11,880 bases of DNA, taken from the NCBI GenBank assembly GCA_021162905.1, contig JAGGXT010000070.1:1-11880 (forward strand), given 5' to 3'. The notes beneath the pieces were generated by a model. That model saw only the letters and a program-made list of their open reading frames with translations, did not search any database and was not told the DNA's origin. The translations under genes and the position numbers were made by a program. Shown piece after piece: positions 6,464 to 11,880 of this stretch. This DNA comes from Candidatus Odinarchaeota archaeon. Lineage in GTDB: Archaea > Asgardarchaeota > JAGGXT01. Within the stretch, counting starts at the first letter, position 1. Each line of letters begins with the position of its first letter.

Positions 6464-6478
6464 GGGATTAGCTCTCAT
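6460..6478 (+). terminator. Small hairpin at the end of the DUF998 gene
   Basis: ATGAGGG (6460-6466) pairs with GCTCTCAT (6472-6478 used; one G-U pair) around a five-base loop and overlaps the stop codon. Only a weak T-rich stretch follows, so its role in termination or mRNA stability is uncertain. Confidence 0.25.
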
Positions 6479-6529
6479 CTATTTGAAATATTATATATTA
6501 TTTTTTGTGGCTATAAAGTAAAGCAAAAG

Positions 6530-6537
6530 TTTAAATA
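6530..6537 (+). promoter_or_regulatory. TATA box of ssb
   Basis: TTTAAATA preceded by the purine-rich GCAAAAG, a plausible BRE. The implied start is near 6560, about 27 bases before the GTG start codon. Confidence 0.55.
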
Positions 6538-6586
6538 CTTCGTCATAGGATATGAGTTGGTATAACATATGTGAGTTTGAGTTGTT

Positions 6587-7045
6587 GTGAACAAGGAAGA
6601 AAATATTAGTTCGGACGCATTGAAAATACGTGATATAAAACCTGGTGATGTACAATTAACCTTGTATTTTAAGGTCCTTGAAAAGCAAACAGAGAGAACT
6701 ATTTTTTCTAGGAAAGATAAAACAACACATCGTATAGCTGAGTTTCTAGTCGGCGATGATACTGGTGTTATTGTATTAACTGCATGGGATGACACTATTG
6801 ATAGACTATCCATTGGAAAAACTTACAAACTGATGAATGCATATGCTGAAATGCGAAGTGGATATTTACGTGTAGTAATCGGACGACATAGCAAACTTGA
6901 GGAGGCAAATGTAAATCTCGGGGAAATTAATATGCTTAATAACAGATCTCAGATGACAGCACCAATTATTGATTATTCGATATATCCTAGAAGCATTATA
7001 AAGGGAAAAACTAAACCTAGTAGATCTAGAAGGAGAAGAAGATAA
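6587..7045 (+). CDS. ssb: Single-stranded DNA-binding protein, crenarchaeal single-OB-fold type
   Basis: This protein binds ssDNA during replication, repair and recombination. The 152 residues align by eye with Sulfolobus SSB: IRDIKPGDVQLTLYFKVLEK (14-33), AEFLVGDDTGVIVLTAWDD (51-69), and MNAYAEMRSGYLRVVIGRHSKL (83-104) form one OB fold. Trp67 sits at the DNA-stacking Trp of LTLWG in Sulfolobus; Tyr86 replaces the second Trp. After residue 110 the chain is low-complexity and ends SRSRRRRR. That basic tail differs from the Gly/Arg then acidic tail of Sulfolobus SSB. The start is GTG 6587, the first start codon after an in-frame TGA at 6578; no strong Shine-Dalgarno is seen. Its promoter is at 6530 and it converges on fumA. 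Confidence 0.9.
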   Translation: MNKEENISSDALKIRDIKPGDVQLTLYFKVLEKQTERTIFSRKDKTTHRIAEFLVGDDTGVIVLTAWDDTIDRLSIGKTYKLMNAYAEMRSGYLRVVIGRHSKLEEANVNLGEINMLNNRSQMTAPIIDYSIYPRSIIKGKTKPSRSRRRRR

Positions 7046-7080
7046 AAAGTAGTGATAATTACAGTAATAGTTGTTAATAA

Positions 7081-7102
7081 TTTAGTTTTTATTTATTCTT
7101 CT
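7081..7102 (+). terminator. T-rich terminator after ssb
   Basis: A pyrimidine-rich tract with a T5 run and several shorter T-runs begins 36 bases after the ssb stop. It would act as an archaeal T-tract terminator before the convergent fumA end. Confidence 0.35.
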
Positions 7103-7131
7103 TACTGATACTTACTGTTTATTCTCTTAAG

Positions 7132-8013
7132 CTAATCGCTTATTTGGAAATTTCCTTCTTTGTCAATGACTATCTTTTTGTGTCTCAATGCCCAGCATGA
7201 CATAACAATACCAACTGGCAGCGATGCAGGATGCCTAGCAGAAATTTCAATATGTACGTCGATTGCTGTTGGTCCTTCTCCCAAGCCCATAACACCGATT
7301 CCAAGCTCATTGACCGCCTTTAATAGTTCTAGTTCCATATTAGCAATAAAACTCTCAGGATGACGCTCACCTATCTTCCTGAGCAATGCTCTTTTTCCTA
7401 TGATCATAGCCATATCTTCGCCGCCACCTATTCCAACACCAATAATATAAGGTGGGCATCCTTTAGATCCTGCGTCTATAACGGCATCTATAACTGCCTT
7501 CTTTATTCCTTTCCATCCAACTCCTGGTGGAAGCATGAATAACTTTGATACATTACTACTTCCGCCTCCCTTGGGAACTACATATATTTCCAAAGTATCT
7601 CCTGGTACTAACTCCCAATATATCCATGGAATATATCCTCGTAATCCTACGTTTGTCTTAGTATTTCCCTTTAGAGGATCAACAGCATTCGGTCTTAATG
7701 GGACCTCCTTTGTGGCAATTTCGGTAGCTCTTTGCAGAATTTCTTTTAATTTGCTTCTTATAGGAAAATCATCACCAAGTTTTACAAAGAAGGAGACAAT
7801 CCCAGTATCTTGACAAATTGGCTTTGATAGTTTAATTGCAAGCTCAATATTGTTAACAATGGCTTCAAGTTGTGATCTTGCAATTGGATTTTTTTCAGTC
7901 TCGAGCCTTCTTTTTAACTCATTAAATACGTCATCTGGCATTACTGTCGCTGCCTTTCTTAACCCTTCAACTACCGATTTTTCTATAATACTTTCAAGTT
8001 CAGACACATTCAT
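7132..8013 (-). CDS. fumA: Fumarate hydratase class I, alpha (Fe-S) subunit
   Basis: Class I fumarase hydrates fumarate to (S)-malate in the TCA cycle using a [4Fe-4S] cluster. This 293-residue subunit matches the N-terminal half of single-chain fumarase. Cluster-ligand candidates are Cys67 (KPICQDTGIVSFFVKLGD), Cys186 (GSKGCPPYIIGVGIGG) and Cys273 (VMSCWALRHKK). Other markers are PLRPNAVDPLKGNTKTN (105-121), PKGGGSSN (147-154) and GLGEGPTAIDVHIE (243-256). The frame extends upstream to 8043, but ATG 8013 is the true start: it lies one base after the fumB stop, has GGAG nine bases upstream, and begins at the family's usual N-terminus. It is translated from the fumB mRNA, so the two subunits are made together. 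Some relatives act on L(+)-tartrate; linkage and motif order favour fumarase, but tartrate dehydratase cannot be excluded. Confidence 0.9.
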   Translation of the reverse strand: MNVSELESIIEKSVVEGLRKAATVMPDDVFNELKRRLETEKNPIARSQLEAIVNNIELAIKLSKPICQDTGIVSFFVKLGDDFPIRSKLKEILQRATEIATKEVPLRPNAVDPLKGNTKTNVGLRGYIPWIYWELVPGDTLEIYVVPKGGGSSNVSKLFMLPPGVGWKGIKKAVIDAVIDAGSKGCPPYIIGVGIGGGEDMAMIIGKRALLRKIGERHPESFIANMELELLKAVNELGIGVMGLGEGPTAIDVHIEISARHPASLPVGIVMSCWALRHKKIVIDKEGNFQISD

Positions 8014-8014
8014 A

Positions 8015-8623
8015 TTAATCAACTCCAGCCATTTTATAAGCAATATTTCGTCTTTCTCTAACCTTTTTACTTACATCCTCGAATAAGTTATTTCCATGAG
8101 CATCAATTGTTACTATTAACGGCCCAAAATTTTCTACTTCGAAGACCCACAGTGCTTCTGGCATTCCTAATTCTTCGAGCCAATATACAGTTTTTACCTT
8201 CTTGATAGCGTTTGCTGCAAGAATAGCAGCTCCTCCAGTAAATGCAGCATATATGGCACCAACTTCCTTACAAGCCGCTGTTGTCTTACTTCCCATACCA
8301 CCCTTCCCAATGATCATCCTTGTCTTAAATATTTTGATAAACTTATCTTCAAAAAGCTCCATCCTTGTGCTTGTTGTTGGACCTGCAGCTACAACCTCCC
8401 ATTTATCATCAATCTTTTTTATTACTGGTCCACAATGATATACTGCAGCTTCTCCGAAATTTATTGGTAACTTTTCGCCTCTCTCATACTTTTCTAGTGC
8501 GATTTTATGTGCTTCATCACGTGCCGTGACGACCACACCAGAGAGGTACACAATATCTCCAACTTTTAGCTGCCTTACATCATCCTCACTAAGAGGAGTT
8601 TTGAGGTGATATTCTTTTGGCAT
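8015..8623 (-). CDS. fumB: Fumarate hydratase class I, beta subunit
   Basis: The 202-residue partner of the alpha subunit, matching the C-terminal half of single-chain class I fumarase and supplying substrate-binding residues. Motifs are the conserved VVTARDEAHK (31-40), VYHCGPVIKK (61-70), AAGPTTSTRM (79-88), the GKGGMGSKTT loop (106-115), FTGGAAILAA (128-137), WLEELGMPEALWVFEVENFGP (148-168) and TIDAHGNNLF (172-181). The frame opens at a TTG at 8635, but ATG 8623 is preferred: GGTGATT directly precedes it as ribosome site and the protein then starts MPKEY. Gene order beta then alpha with one base between them is a compact operon. A possible reverse TATA (AATTAAAAA near 8651-8659) lies close upstream, so the leader is very short. 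The operon is divergent from the carbonic anhydrase gene. Confidence 0.92.
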   Translation of the reverse strand: MPKEYHLKTPLSEDDVRQLKVGDIVYLSGVVVTARDEAHKIALEKYERGEKLPINFGEAAVYHCGPVIKKIDDKWEVVAAGPTTSTRMELFEDKFIKIFKTRMIIGKGGMGSKTTAACKEVGAIYAAFTGGAAILAANAIKKVKTVYWLEELGMPEALWVFEVENFGPLIVTIDAHGNNLFEDVSKKVRERRNIAYKMAGVD

Positions 8624-8670
8624 AATAATCACCAAAGAATGACTAAGACATTTTTAATTGAGATGGAACA

Positions 8671-8678
8671 TTTTTATA
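8671..8678 (+). promoter_or_regulatory. TATA box of carbonic anhydrase/NfeD operon
   Basis: TTTTTATA is centred about 49 bases before ATG 8724; the implied start is near 8701. It shares the roughly 100-base divergent intergenic space with the fumarase promoter. Confidence 0.5.
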
Positions 8679-8723
8679 TCTTTTTGTGTAGATATTCACA
8701 TAGAGAGTAAAGGGGCTTTCAAA

Positions 8724-9260
8724 ATGATAGACTCATACATTGAAAGAGCCAAGCTTAACGAGGAGAACTATAAGAAAGTTTTAGAGTTTTATCACTCCAG
8801 AAAGAGTGGAAAGCCTAACATCCTACTCTTTACTTGCATGGACGAAAGAATTATACCCTCATTCTTATTTAACACAGGAATTGGAGATTTAGTAGTAATT
8901 AGAAATGCAGGAGCATATTTATCGGGAGATGTAATCAGAAGCATTGTTGTAGCTGTGTTTGAAAAAAATATTGATAAGATAATAATTGTTGGACATACGG
9001 ATTGTGGTATGACGAAAGTGAACCCAAAAGAGTTAAAGAAGAAAATTTCTGAAAAAACAGGTCTTTATGATGATGAAATTGATTATTATACAGGTGATTT
9101 TGAAAGTTGGATTAAAGCATTTAATGACCCATATGAAAATGTTAAGAGAAGTCTAATCATTTTAAGAAGACACCCCTTAATACCAGAAGATGTTGAAATA
9201 AGAGGTTTTGTATTTAATTTGGAGACTGCCTCTCTTGAGGAGGTGGCAATCCAGAGGTGA
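8724..9260 (+). CDS. Beta-class carbonic anhydrase
   Basis: A zinc enzyme that interconverts CO2 and bicarbonate. The 178-residue protein has the beta-class zinc site: Cys38 in TCMDER (38-42, with the Asp40/Arg42 dyad), His91 and Cys94 in VGHTDCGM. The RNAGAY segment (60-65) is also typical. The length is close to the small archaeal Cab enzyme of Methanothermobacter (about 170 residues). No signal peptide or membrane segment is seen, so it is cytoplasmic. The frame is open from a TTG at 8658, but ATG 8724 fits the family length and has GGGG eight bases upstream. The stop overlaps the GAGGTGA ribosome site of the NfeD-like gene, so the two are probably co-transcribed and translationally coupled. 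Beta-CA homologues lacking activity exist, but the metal ligands here are complete. Confidence 0.93.
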   Translation: MIDSYIERAKLNEENYKKVLEFYHSRKSGKPNILLFTCMDERIIPSFLFNTGIGDLVVIRNAGAYLSGDVIRSIVVAVFEKNIDKIIIVGHTDCGMTKVNPKELKKKISEKTGLYDDEIDYYTGDFESWIKAFNDPYENVKRSLIILRRHPLIPEDVEIRGFVFNLETASLEEVAIQR

Positions 9261-9267
9261 ATAAAAA

Positions 9268-9969
9268 ATGATATTAGAATGGTTGTTATCCATCCCGTGG
9301 TTAGAGATAAGTTGGGGTTTTTTCATATCTGGAATTATTTTAACGATAATAGCTGTTATAGGGGCTATGGAAAGTGGTGGAGTTGAGACAGGACATGAAG
9401 TTGATATATCCCATGATGTTGATGTGGGACACGATTTGGATATATCTCACGATGTTGATATAGGACATGATTTAGATGTAGGGCATGATGTTGATGTGGG
9501 ACACGATTTTGACTTATCTCATGATGTAGGACATGGAGAATATTTAGAACATGGTGGCACACCATTGACCTTATTATTAGGTGCGTTTCTTCTAATATAT
9601 GGCGGGTTTGGCATCGCAATATTTCAATATTATGGGGTTACGCTTCTCAATGTCTTAGGACTATTAGGCATTACGATATTTGCTGTGTTTTTAGTAAGCT
9701 TTATGTGGAAAAAAATATTTACAACTGGCACGTACACTTGGAGAGCTGAATATGCTATTGGTAAAATTGCAACTGTTATGTTTACAGTAGATAAAGATGG
9801 CGGAAGCATAAAAGTGGATACTCACACTCCTCTGGGCATCGTAACTTATCCTGCGAGATCTCTAGATCCAAATAAAACTTATCCATCTGGTGAACTTGTT
9901 TATGTAGTTGGTTTTAAAGATGGTTATGCTATAGTCAGTGACAGTCCACTATCTAGGCAGAAAAACTAA
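9268..9969 (+). CDS. NfeD/YuaF-like membrane protein with His-Asp hexapeptide repeat loop
   Basis: A 233-residue protein. A first membrane helix (about 13-34) is followed by a loop with seven perfect hexapeptides of form H-[DE]-x-D-x-[GS] (43-84) and a partial eighth (HDVGHG, 85-90). Two more helices follow (about 99-119 and 124-146). The C-terminal part (about 160-228) looks like the NfeD soluble OB-fold: IGKIATVMFTVDKDGGSIKV, then TYPARS and GELVYVVGFKDGYAIV. NfeD/YuaF proteins partner with flotillin-like SPFH proteins, and an SPFH gene is next, 93 bases on. The His/Asp loop could bind Zn, Ni, Ca or protons; this is inference, although Asp/His-rich loops do occur in some YuaF-like proteins. 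GAGGTGA (9253-9259) overlaps the carbonic anhydrase stop and serves ATG 9268. Confidence 0.82.
   Translation: MILEWLLSIPWLEISWGFFISGIILTIIAVIGAMESGGVETGHEVDISHDVDVGHDLDISHDVDIGHDLDVGHDVDVGHDFDLSHDVGHGEYLEHGGTPLTLLLGAFLLIYGGFGIAIFQYYGVTLLNVLGLLGITIFAVFLVSFMWKKIFTTGTYTWRAEYAIGKIATVMFTVDKDGGSIKVDTHTPLGIVTYPARSLDPNKTYPSGELVYVVGFKDGYAIVSDSPLSRQKN
9394..9534 (+). repeat. 18-bp tandem repeat array coding the His-Asp loop
   Basis: Seven 18-base units beginning CAT or CAC, plus a shortened unit, follow one another in frame. A 26-base stretch at 9412-9437 recurs exactly at 9484-9509, 72 bases later, suggesting duplication of a four-unit block. Codon differences between other units show that the older copies have diverged while keeping His and Asp. 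Confidence 0.85.
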
Positions 9970-10010
9970 ACACCGTGTAAAGATACTTGCTTAGATGCCT
10001 ATTACAAAAC

Positions 10011-10019
10011 CTTTTAAAG
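10011..10019 (+). promoter_or_regulatory. TATA box of SPFH gene
   Basis: CTTTTAAAG preceded by ACAAAAC (possible BRE) is centred about 48 bases before ATG 10063. It suggests that the SPFH gene also has its own transcript, besides possible read-through from the carbonic anhydrase/NfeD operon. Confidence 0.45.
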
Positions 10020-10062
10020 TTCGTTTCTTCTTATTTATTATTAAATATCTTTGGTGATGTGA

Positions 10063-11163
10063 ATGCAACTGGAGGGTGTAGGACCGCTTACATGGATTAT
10101 TGTTGTCATTTTCCTATTACTAATATTAATCATTGCGATCTATAAAGCACGATACAGAAAATTCAAAACAAATGTCTATGTGATTCATTTCAGAAGAGGA
10201 AGAATAAAGCACGCAGGTCTTGGTGGAAGCTTCATTCTGCTTCCATTGATCGATGAATATGTTGAAATACCAACAACAGCGCAAAAGGTTGACATATCTG
10301 CTGAAAGAGTAATAACCATAGAAAATCAAGAATTGATAATACATGGGTTTGTTGTTTGGCGTGTTGTTGATCCTGAAAAATTGTTCAGCAATGCTGAATG
10401 GAGTAGAATTGATGAGATTCTAAAGGATGTTACTGAAAGCGTTATACGTACCACGTGTGCAAACATGGAGTTAATAGACATCCTTAGAGAGAGGGAACGT
10501 ATCATCCGTGCTATAGTAAGTGAGTTAGACAAAATAACTGCTGATTGGGGTATAAAGGTAATAACAGTCGAAATAAAGGACGTCTCAGTAGTGAATAGGG
10601 AGTTATTCCAGAATCTACAAGCTGAGATGTTTTGGAACCAATGGAGAAAAGCCCAAACCTTGCAACAAACGAGCATGCAGGAAATTGGTATTTTGGAGCA
10701 AGAGAGAGAAAAGACAGTTGGTCTTAAAGAGAGAGAAAAGAAGCTAGAGCTTACAAAAAGAGATATCGAAATTGCTAAGATGGAAGCTGAGAGAGAGAAG
10801 GCTAGGAAAATCATTGAAGCTGAAGCAATGCGTCAAGCCCAGATAATTGAGGCCCAAGGTAAGGCAGAAGCAGAGTACTTATCGCTAGTTAAGCGTGCAG
10901 AAGGATTAAGAAAATTAGCAGAATCGATAAATGATCAAATCATAACATATGAAATAGTTAAACAGCTGCCAGAGCTTACTCAAAATCTAAGACATATGTT
11001 TAAAGAGGCAGTTTTTATCGGTGCTGGGGAGAAAGTTGGTGATGTAGTTCCAAGTTTAATAGGAATAATTTATGATACAATTAGACAGTTAACAGCAGGT
11101 AAAAGTGCTGAGAGTTTGAAAGTTTTGAAAGAGAGTTTGAGAGAGACTACTAAAAAGGTCTAA
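10063..11163 (+). CDS. SPFH/flotillin-like membrane scaffold protein
   Basis: A 366-residue protein with one N-terminal membrane helix (about 11-27), a basic stop (YKARYRKFK) and an SPFH/band-7 domain (about 35-175; for example GRIKHAGLGGSFILLPLIDEYVEIP and IHGFVVWRVVDPEKLF). A long, strongly charged helix/coiled coil follows (about 190-290), rich in Glu, Lys, Arg and Ala with AEAMRQAQIIEAQGKAEAE, as in flotillins and prohibitins. The C-terminal region (about 291-366) is less conserved. SPFH proteins form large ring or cage oligomers at the membrane and organise membrane domains or regulate proteases. The preceding NfeD-like gene is the classic partner. Unlike NfeD1b-stomatin pairs, no ClpP-like serine protease domain is present nearby, so the pair fits the YuaF/flotillin class. 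ATG 10063 follows GGTGAT (10053-10058). Confidence 0.9.
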   Translation: MQLEGVGPLTWIIVVIFLLLILIIAIYKARYRKFKTNVYVIHFRRGRIKHAGLGGSFILLPLIDEYVEIPTTAQKVDISAERVITIENQELIIHGFVVWRVVDPEKLFSNAEWSRIDEILKDVTESVIRTTCANMELIDILRERERIIRAIVSELDKITADWGIKVITVEIKDVSVVNRELFQNLQAEMFWNQWRKAQTLQQTSMQEIGILEQEREKTVGLKEREKKLELTKRDIEIAKMEAEREKARKIIEAEAMRQAQIIEAQGKAEAEYLSLVKRAEGLRKLAESINDQIITYEIVKQLPELTQNLRHMFKEAVFIGAGEKVGDVVPSLIGIIYDTIRQLTAGKSAESLKVLKESLRETTKKV

Positions 11164-11186
11164 TTAACTACTTCTATCTCTTATTC

Positions 11187-11194
11187 TTTTTATA
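11187..11194 (+). promoter_or_regulatory. TATA box of the seven-helix membrane protein gene
   Basis: CTTTTTATAG-type sequence placing a start near 11216, before the GGGTG ribosome site at 11227-11231. A second box (CTTTAAAAAC, about 11198-11207) could give a nearly leaderless transcript instead. The T-rich DNA here may also end the SPFH transcript. Confidence 0.35.
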
Positions 11195-11236
11195 GTACTT
11201 TAAAAACATCAATATCTATTTCTATAGGGTGTACTT

Positions 11237-11866
11237 ATGTATAATGCAACTCCACTTATTGAATTTGCAAAGACTATTGTTCAATTTATCTTAGCAGGCC
11301 TTCTACTGGCAAAGTGGATGTCCTCAAAAGAGCGTTTTTATACGGATATTCCGTTTTTATTTGGTATGCTCTTCATGTTTGTTGCTATCGGCGAAGCTTT
11401 AGATGCACTCTTTGATGCACAATTGCTTTTAGCAACCTTAGAACTTTATAAAGTTCGTCTGTTTATAGCTGTCACGGGATTGACATTTATTGTCTTTCTG
11501 CTGTTTGTTATATGGGTAAGAAAAAATTATCGCTATCATTCGATTTTTTCAGCGTCATTTCTTGGAATTTTTGGTTCATTGATCTTAATTTCTGAAAATG
11601 CTACCACGGCTTTATTGGTTGCATCTATTGCAATAATTTTAGTTGCAATTCCTAGTGGAATAACACTAATTGTGATATGGAGGCTAAAACGGTTACCAGA
11701 ATTTCACAGCTTGCTTGCGGCCATAGCTATAGTTATAATTGTTTTGGGACAGATATTGGAAAATATATTAAGCGGTAGTAGCATCTTGTGGATTTCAGAA
11801 GGTGTGGACTTACTTGGATGGATAACTTTGTATCTATCAACAGTTATTAGACCTAATTATACTTAG
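11237..11866 (+). CDS. Seven-helix membrane protein of unknown function
   Basis: A 209-residue protein with about seven likely membrane helices (8-27, 37-58, 70-94, 103-120, 123-148, 156-178 and 183-204). I do not recognise a family. Acidic residues lie in or near several helices (Glu53, Asp56 and Asp60 in IGEALDALFDAQ; Glu120; Glu175; Glu188 and Asp191 in SEGVDLLGW), which may line a polar core. The short N-terminal MYNATP lead would face outside if the basic WVRKNYRYH and WRLKRL loops are cytoplasmic. It starts 74 bases after the SPFH stop on the same strand, has a GGGTG site five bases before ATG 11237, and probably its own TATA. It could be a cargo or client of the SPFH scaffold, but adjacency is the only support. 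Topology superficially recalls seven-helix sensor domains. Confidence 0.75.
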   Translation: MYNATPLIEFAKTIVQFILAGLLLAKWMSSKERFYTDIPFLFGMLFMFVAIGEALDALFDAQLLLATLELYKVRLFIAVTGLTFIVFLLFVIWVRKNYRYHSIFSASFLGIFGSLILISENATTALLVASIAIILVAIPSGITLIVIWRLKRLPEFHSLLAAIAIVIIVLGQILENILSGSSILWISEGVDLLGWITLYLSTVIRPNYT

Positions 11867-11880
11867 TTCACCCTTACCAG

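Noticed and set aside
6208..6813. Reverse frames opposite DUF998 and ssb
   Set aside because: They are antisense shadows; the forward proteins match known families over their full length.
7160..8086. Several forward frames opposite fumarase alpha
   Set aside because: They are short, overlapping and without motifs, while the reverse strand encodes a complete fumarase subunit with all cluster cysteines.
9394..9534. Tandem repeats considered as a CRISPR array
   Set aside because: Units are 18 bases, directly adjacent with no spacers, and in frame within a convincing membrane protein gene.
9365..9619. Histidine-rich reverse frame opposite the NfeD-like gene
   Set aside because: It is the antisense image of the 18-base repeat array. 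Its His content follows from ATG/GTG-rich complements, and it has no ribosome site or promoter.
10326..10814. Reverse open frame opposite the SPFH gene
   Set aside because: Its Ser/Leu-rich composition is the expected antisense of a Glu/Lys/Arg coiled coil.

Overview
The window looks like a chromosomal segment of an A+T-rich archaeon, probably from the TACK group (Crenarchaeota, Thaumarchaeota, Bathyarchaeota and relatives). The evidence is archaeal TATA-box promoters with short leaders, GGTG/GGAGG ribosome sites, an archaeal tRNA-Gln, a Sulfolobus-type single-OB-fold SSB, an Ogg2-type 8-oxoguanine glycosylase and a class I fumarase split into two subunits. No marker pins the lineage more closely.

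Layout. Positions 1-489 hold the 3' part of a polytopic membrane protein gene cut by the window edge. Positions 490-867 are non-coding, with a long interrupted hairpin (604-650) and the promoter of tRNA-Gln(UUG) (868-940). From 960 to about 3550 the DNA looks accessory: a TPR/WD40 protein gene broken by a one-base frameshift (975-2185, reverse), a vapBC toxin-antitoxin pair with a palindromic operator (2393-3088, reverse), and a decayed IS607-family insertion sequence (about 3199-3491) with the catalytic start of its serine recombinase and what looks like the tail of its TnpB.

From 3553 on, housekeeping genes return: purA (reverse), ogg2 (reverse), a DUF998 membrane protein (forward), ssb (forward), and the fumarase operon (reverse; beta subunit first, then alpha). 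Divergent from fumarase is a forward cluster: beta-carbonic anhydrase, an NfeD/YuaF-like membrane protein whose ribosome site overlaps the carbonic anhydrase stop codon, an SPFH/flotillin-like protein with its own promoter, and a seven-helix membrane protein.

How they may work together. The NfeD-like and SPFH proteins form the known membrane-organising pair (compare B. subtilis YuaF/FloT). Unusual here are tight linkage to a zinc carbonic anhydrase and a loop of seven His-Asp-x-Asp hexapeptides in the NfeD-like protein. That His/Asp loop next to a zinc enzyme and a flotillin is the most promising candidate for an undescribed membrane system, but its function is inference. Several starts were moved inward to codons with better ribosome sites or promoter spacing (vapB, DUF998, fumA, fumB, carbonic anhydrase).
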